This document shows positions 6,277 to 9,386 of a DNA stretch of 9,386 bases, piece after piece. This DNA comes from Candidatus Zixiibacteriota bacterium (lineage in GTDB: Bacteria > Zixibacteria > MSB-5A5 > SM1-73). The position numbers and the translations under genes are program-made. The notes under the pieces were generated by a model, which was not told the DNA's origin, did no database searches, and saw nothing but the letters and a program-made list of their open reading frames with translations. Location of the stretch: positions 1-9,386 of the forward strand of contig JAOZNS010000099.1 of assembly GCA_029933635.1 (NCBI GenBank), given 5' to 3'. Position 1 is the first letter of the stretch; every line of letters starts with the position of its first letter.

Positions 6277-6293
6277 AGCAAACCTAGTGCCAA
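6277..6293 (-). promoter_or_regulatory. Sigma-54 (RpoN) -24/-12 promoter of the lipoprotein gene
   Basis: On the minus strand the site reads TTGGCAC-TAGGT-TTGCT, against a sigma-54 consensus of YTGGCACG-N4-TTGCW: every core base matches except the G after CAC. The essential GG (-24) and GC (-12) are exactly 10 nt apart. Transcription would start near 6266, leaving a leader of about 53 nt that ends in AGGAG. A sigma-70 reading (TTGGCA, 18 bp, TAAAAA) is possible but weaker. Sigma-54 promoters need an enhancer-binding activator; none is encoded in the window. Confidence 0.75.
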
Positions 6294-6303
6294 CCTTGTT
6301 TTG

Positions 6304-6322
6304 TTTAAAGTTTAACTTTAAA
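6304..6322. repeat. 19-bp perfect palindrome upstream of the sigma-54 promoter
   Basis: TTTAAAGTT (6304-6312) and AACTTTAAA (6314-6322) are perfect 9-bp arms around a single T. The centre is about 47 bp upstream of the predicted sigma-54 start, and the nearer edge is 11 bp from the -24 element. Size and symmetry suit a dimeric regulator. It is AT-rich and lacks a T-run, so a terminator is less likely. Confidence 0.5.
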
Positions 6323-6337
6323 TCTTCACCTTATCTG

Positions 6338-6349
6338 TTGAAATTTCAA
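6338..6349. repeat. 12-bp perfect palindrome upstream of the sigma-54 promoter
   Basis: TTGAAATTTCAA is its own reverse complement. Its centre lies about 30 bp (near three helical turns) from that of the larger palindrome at 6304-6322 and about 78 bp upstream of the predicted start, within the usual reach of sigma-54 activators. The rest of the gap, 6350-6494, shows no gene or clear terminator for the upstream permease. It has only a distant GCACAA/TTGTGC pair with a long loop, near 6401-6437. Confidence 0.4.
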
Positions 6350-6494
6350 AAGGTTAATATTGTGCGTAGTTAAACGATGTTCCTACTTTTTTCTTTGCTC
6401 AGCACAAAATTTGTTCATCGCGAAAAGTAAATTGTGCAAAACGAACTGAAGTGGAATATTTCTTTAGATAGGACAGGGCTGAATGGTTACGAAC

Positions 6495-7382
6495 TCAGTT
6501 CAGGGAAAGGAGGAATATCCCAGCTAAGATCAAAAGGGAGGCAAGAAATCTTATCATTCCATATCGTTCCTCCAGAAAGAGACTTCCCAAGATCACTCCG
6601 AAGACTATGCTTATGTTTCTTGCCGTCCCCAAGTAGCTGACCTTGCTCATCTGCAAAGCGAAAAGGAATAATGAAGCGCTGATAAATCCAAAAAGTCCTA
6701 GTAGGAGAAGAGCCTTCAGGTTGCGCCTGAATTCTTCTATTATCTGAAAAATGTTCTTCTTCAGGCACAGAAAGATCACCAGATCCAAGGTCATGAAGGC
6801 AATTATTAGATAATACAGGGTGAACGGGTCCACCATTTCCAGATTTTTTTTGTTAATCAGCGAGTAAGTTGCGGTGCATGCTCCTGCCCCCATAGAGAAA
6901 AGAAAAGGTTTGCTTTTGAGAGCCTTGAATGGGAGGAGCAGGTAAGAGACTCTGAAGGATGGAAGATGGATAACATAAGAGCCAAATATGGCAATAAAAA
7001 TCCCCAGAAACCCCAGATAGGATACATCTTCATTTAACAGAATCAAAGCGAAAATCAATATGAATATGGGTCCGAAGCTCCGAGCCACCGGAAAGACTAA
7101 GGAGAGATCTTCTTTATCATAAGCTTTTGTTATCAATAGGTAGTAGATCATGCCGGTCCCCCCACAGGCTAAGATTCCCACCCAAGACCAAAAGGTAACA
7201 GGAAGCATTCCCTCCCCTAAGAGGCTTCGTCTCCATCCAAAGACGGGAAGATAAAGGGCGAGGCTGATCAAAGATGCACCGGCTACGAAAGCAACTTTTC
7301 TTTTGCTTCCCTTTATCAAAAGATTTAAAGCCGCCTGAAGAAAAGCGGAGACACCAACCAATAATAGTGCGGTAAGTGGCAT
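6495..7382 (-). CDS. EamA/DMT-family membrane permease
   Basis: The product has 295 residues, the usual length for EamA drug/metabolite transporters. About ten hydrophobic helices are arranged as two similar halves: residues about 1-140 and 148-294. Family-like features are the first helix PLTALLLVGVSAFLQAALN, the FPVARSFGPIFILIFALILL stretch closing the first half with LNEDVSYLGFLGIFIAIFGS, and the matching end of the second half, GTARNISIVFGVILGSLFLEERYG. The sequence after each 'hhhhhE' helix (LNEDV; LEERY) is typical of EamA repeats. The family exports or imports small metabolites across the inner membrane; the substrate cannot be read from the sequence. ATG 7380-7382 is preceded by a T-run and no Shine-Dalgarno, yet the start fits the family. 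It lies 259 nt after the TauE-type permease and is probably not tightly coupled to it. Confidence 0.9.
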   Translation of the reverse strand: MPLTALLLVGVSAFLQAALNLLIKGSKRKVAFVAGASLISLALYLPVFGWRRSLLGEGMLPVTFWSWVGILACGGTGMIYYLLITKAYDKEDLSLVFPVARSFGPIFILIFALILLNEDVSYLGFLGIFIAIFGSYVIHLPSFRVSYLLLPFKALKSKPFLFSMGAGACTATYSLINKKNLEMVDPFTLYYLIIAFMTLDLVIFLCLKKNIFQIIEEFRRNLKALLLLGLFGFISASLFLFALQMSKVSYLGTARNISIVFGVILGSLFLEERYGMIRFLASLLILAGIFLLSLN

Positions 7383-7520
7383 AAAAAAAGAGCTAAAAAG
7401 GTCAGAATCTCAAGATCAAAAAAGCTTCAGAATTGACCGGCCATCTCCAAACATTCTCCTTCAATTTAATTCATATTTTTTAATTGGAAAGCAGAAATTC
7501 ACCTGACCACAGCTTCAATA

Positions 7521-7553
7521 AAGGTAAAAATTTAGCGATCCTTCCTTTACCTT
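7521..7553 (-). terminator. Possible hairpin terminator of the TauE/SafE gene
   Basis: On the minus strand AAGGTAAA (complement of 7546-7553) pairs with TTTACCTT (complement of 7521-7528) around a 17-nt loop and is followed by TATTG, a poor U-tract. It is placed about 90 nt after the permease stop (7642), inside the 259-nt gap 7383-7641. The gap also holds a 12-codon frame (7416-7454), which I do not consider a gene. Confidence 0.3.
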
Positions 7554-7641
7554 ATCCATGGTGTGGGAGACGAATTGTTTTAGAAGAATTGGAACCCAAT
7601 CAAAAAGCTTTACGTTCTTCTCGGATAATAAAAGGCGCCCT

Positions 7642-8370
7642 TCATAGGGTCAGCAATATTCCAGTCAGGATAAGAATTAAAGCGATGATTTTTTTGAAGG
7701 CGTTCTGGTTGATCTTGGTTTGCAGTTTTGCTCCCAGATAAAGACCTATCAACAAAAACGGCACCAGATATAAGACGAATCTGATCACCTCCATGGTGAT
7801 CAGCTTATTGAGAGAGAACAAAACCAGCCGATAACAGGCATCTATGAAGAATATGCCATAAAGCGTTGATCTAAAGATCTGTTTATCCTTCAATTGAAAG
7901 CCAAGGTAAAGCACCAGAGGTGGACCGTTCAAACCAAACATAGCCCCACTGCATCCACCGGCAAATCCAGAAATCGGTGCCCAGATTTTACTTATTTGCT
8001 TTTTTGCTCCGTCATCCTCCAGTATTAATATCCTTAGGGCAAATAAGATCACCACCACTCCAAATATTCTTTTCAACACTTCGTTCTCAAAAGAGACCAA
8101 AAAATAGGTTCCCATTGCGGTCCCGATTACCAAACCTGAAAGAAGCAAAAAAGCGTTTTTCTTATCAATGAGCCTTCGGGTTTGTGTAACTAAGAATAGG
8201 CCCGAGATGAAATCAAATAATAAGAATACCGGAACGATGAACTTAATCTCTAAAAATAATGCCAGAAGCGGGATGGCAAAAAGGGCGCTGGCAAAACCGG
8301 AGAATCCCTTGATAAGGTGTCCGATTAAGACAACAGTCCCAGCCAGGAAAACTATCTGAATTGGAGTCAT
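7642..8370 (-). CDS. TauE/SafE-family membrane permease
   Basis: The product has 242 residues with about eight hydrophobic helices, matching the usual length of the TauE/SafE (DUF81) family of anion permeases, which includes sulfite, sulfoacetate and other organosulfonate exporters. The two family signatures are visible. The first is in the first half at residues 21-38 (KGFSGFASALFAIPLLAL). The second is in the second half at about 133-156 (ISGFAGGCSGAMFGLNGPP and LVLYL), with the small-residue-rich re-entrant pattern followed by GPP. Two charged loops separate the halves (TRRLIDKK; LEDDGAKKQ). No sulfur-metabolism gene is nearby, so the substrate is open. The start ATG (8368-8370) lacks a Shine-Dalgarno. 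A weak promoter just upstream would give a very short leader. Confidence 0.9.
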   Translation of the reverse strand: MTPIQIVFLAGTVVLIGHLIKGFSGFASALFAIPLLALFLEIKFIVPVFLLFDFISGLFLVTQTRRLIDKKNAFLLLSGLVIGTAMGTYFLVSFENEVLKRIFGVVVILFALRILILEDDGAKKQISKIWAPISGFAGGCSGAMFGLNGPPLVLYLGFQLKDKQIFRSTLYGIFFIDACYRLVLFSLNKLITMEVIRFVLYLVPFLLIGLYLGAKLQTKINQNAFKKIIALILILTGILLTL

Positions 8371-8390
8371 AAGCGAGAAGTAGGAAGGCG

Positions 8391-8420
8391 ATATTAGGTA
8401 AAGCGATGCTTCAGCGTGAA
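8391..8420 (-). promoter_or_regulatory. Weak promoter candidate for the TauE/SafE gene
   Basis: TTCACG (8415-8420) and TAATAT (8391-8396) on the minus strand are 18 bp apart, each 4/6 to consensus. Transcription would begin about 14 nt before ATG 8370, consistent with the missing Shine-Dalgarno, but the match is weak. The 89-nt gap 8371-8459 shows nothing else. Confidence 0.25.
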
Positions 8421-8459
8421 GATAATTTAGAATGCTTAAAAATTAGATTGATGCCAAAA

Positions 8460-9038
8460 CTAATTCGATTCTGAAACGATGCACTCCTCCAGCAATTGAT
8501 TTAACTTCTCATCTTCGTATTTGAACTTCTTGACGATGTTTCTGGCTGGTCGGGAGAGACGTTTATAGCCCCATCTCATTCTGAAGAGGGTCTCCTCTTC
8601 TGTGTTTCGCTTAAAGTAGAAAGGTAGATTGATCTGGAAGAAGGAAATCCCATCTGCATCGTTTAACACCGACAGTTCCCGGTCTTTGTCATTCCCCGAT
8701 TCATGTTGTTCCACTAGATAAATTATTTTATTTTTTAAGCTCCCATTCAGAGGATATTTTTCCAGAATCTCTGTGATGATCTTAGCACTGTTTGAGGCAT
8801 GAGCCTTCTTGAATGCAGAGTAATCTTTATATTCAGCCCTTTTAACCTTCCTTTGGTCAAAAGCTCGTTCCACATCATGAGCCAAGGCGGCAATCTGCAA
8901 AGCCCAGTTTGCATCCGGTTTCAGTCTTAAAACCCATTCTCTGACGTTCTTAGCATGCAGGTAGTCCTCCGGAATGCTGGAATGGGATATGATCTCCAAA
9001 ATCTCCTGCTCGATTTTCTCGAGGGTGTGCATATGCAT
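8460..9038 (-). CDS. HD-domain protein (DUF4202-like)
   Basis: The product has 192 residues and no signal peptide, so it is likely cytoplasmic. The metal-binding HD pattern is complete: His28 (YLHAKNV), His54-Asp55 (ALAHDVERAF), His80 (KKAHASNSA), His112 (VEQHES) and Asp127 or Asp129 (LNDADG). This is the layout of HD-superfamily phosphohydrolases, which act on nucleotides or other phosphate esters. The 'LRLKPDANWALQIAALAHDVERAF' region and length fit the little-studied DUF4202 family; the substrate is unknown. Two starts are possible, ATG 9036-9038 and ATG 9030-9032, and neither has a clear Shine-Dalgarno. The start lies 89 nt inside the upstream CDP-alcohol phosphatidyltransferase gene in another frame. 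Pairing with a phospholipid head-group enzyme suggests a link to phosphate-ester metabolism, which is inference. Confidence 0.85.
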   Translation of the reverse strand: MHMHTLEKIEQEILEIISHSSIPEDYLHAKNVREWVLRLKPDANWALQIAALAHDVERAFDQRKVKRAEYKDYSAFKKAHASNSAKIITEILEKYPLNGSLKNKIIYLVEQHESGNDKDRELSVLNDADGISFFQINLPFYFKRNTEEETLFRMRWGYKRLSRPARNIVKKFKYEDEKLNQLLEECIVSESN

Positions 9039-9386
9039 ATCTTAGAACGAATAATCTGCGAATAGATTCAATATTGGTCAGCAAAGCTAAAACGATAAGG
9101 GTCAGAAATAGCTGATTGACCAATGCACCTACAAACACGATGAACAGTCTGATGTCCCGCCCCACTCTAAAAGATTTCCTATTTTGCCAAAAGTTTTTAT
9201 TTGATATCTCTTCATCATAAGGTAAAGCTGTGTAGCTGTTCATGAATGTGCCGATGAAGGCTAAGAAGCCAATCAGCCAGATGAGATTATCCGATTTTGC
9301 TAACCAGCAGGCATGGGTTATACCAAGAATGATAAGTCCATCCGCATACCGATCCAATACCCGATCAAGCCATTTTCCAAATTGAG
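8950..9386 (-). CDS. CDP-alcohol phosphatidyltransferase, C-terminal part
   Basis: The gene enters from beyond the window, and the frame is open to the edge: QFGKWLDRVLDRYADG precedes what looks like a TTG start at 9357, so that start is not real. This segment holds the end of the family signature DG-x2-AR-x8-G-x3-D-x3-D: G, then D-RVL-D, the last two Asp being metal-binding and catalytic. The rest has about four membrane helices (LIILGITHACWL; LIWLIGFLAFIGTF; LFIVFVGALVNQLF and LTLIVLALL). The 'RVGRDIRLFIVF' motif and 'LDRVLDRYADGLIIL' are reminiscent of inositol-phosphate or archaetidylinositol-phosphate synthase-like members, so phospho-inositol transfer is a candidate over the generic call. 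These enzymes join a CDP-linked alcohol to a second alcohol in the membrane. The last 29 codons overlap the HD-domain gene in another frame and look unlike the family. Confidence 0.8.
   Translation of the reverse strand, partial: QFGKWLDRVLDRYADGLIILGITHACWLAKSDNLIWLIGFLAFIGTFMNSYTALPYDEEISNKNFWQNRKSFRVGRDIRLFIVFVGALVNQLFLTLIVLALLTNIESIRRLFVLRYAYAHPRENRAGDFGDHIPFQHSGGLPAC

Noticed and set aside
7416..7454. 12-codon frame just before the EamA gene with an AAGGAG nearby
   Set aside because: The purine tract is only about one base from the ATG, the peptide shows no leader-peptide pattern, and no attenuator hairpin follows.
7484..7741. 85-residue plus-strand frame spanning the gap between the two permease genes
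   Set aside because: It reaches into the confirmed TauE/SafE gene on the opposite strand, has no ribosome binding site and no family-like pattern.
8441..8457. Second sigma-54-like site (TTGGCA on the minus strand) between the HD and TauE genes
   Set aside because: The -24 half is good, but the position of the essential GC at -12 reads AT, so it should not function.

Overview
The window is a 9.4-kb bacterial fragment in which every supported gene lies on the minus strand, so transcription runs from high to low coordinates. By eye it is moderately AT-rich. The gene content is DUF4388/PATAN, a TPR–Roadblock fusion, DUF4384–PEGA, and an FN3 lipoprotein with a tail that may resemble HmuY. This mix recalls uncultured FCB-type or candidate-phylum bacteria such as Zixibacteria or WOR-3/Stahlbacteria. 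That placement is an inference from gene style; there is no rRNA or marker gene here to prove it. No tRNA, rRNA, CRISPR array, transposase or phage gene was seen.

In the direction of transcription: (i) At 9386-7383 are the 3' part of a CDP-alcohol phosphatidyltransferase, an HD-domain (DUF4202-like) protein that overlaps it by 89 nt, a TauE/SafE-type permease and an EamA/DMT-type permease. The last three lack a convincing Shine-Dalgarno. (ii) At 6350-3047 is an envelope block. It starts with a near-consensus sigma-54 (-24/-12) promoter with palindromes just upstream, then a lipoprotein (FN3 plus unknown beta-rich domain), a secreted DUF4384–PEGA protein with a long Lys/Arg-rich tail, and a small secreted basic protein. 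The small protein has its own sigma-70-like promoter (perfect TTGACA, 17-bp spacer) and a strong intrinsic terminator. (iii) At 3046-1227 is a separate unit: a leader of about 180 nt, a DUF4388/PATAN protein, and an overlapping small membrane protein. (iv) At 970-1 are a TPR–Roadblock/LC7 protein and, 10 nt later, the start of a membrane protein cut by the window edge, possibly an FtsK-type N-terminus.

Possible shared logic: Roadblock/LC7 and PATAN domains are both associated with small-GTPase or two-component signalling in polarity and motility. The envelope block looks like a regulated set of exported proteins. Nothing in the sequence proves that these blocks act together. No gap between genes exceeds 300 bases; the largest are 971-1226, 2870-3135, 6214-6494 and 7383-7641. 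Their contents are described in the promoter, terminator and repeat entries.
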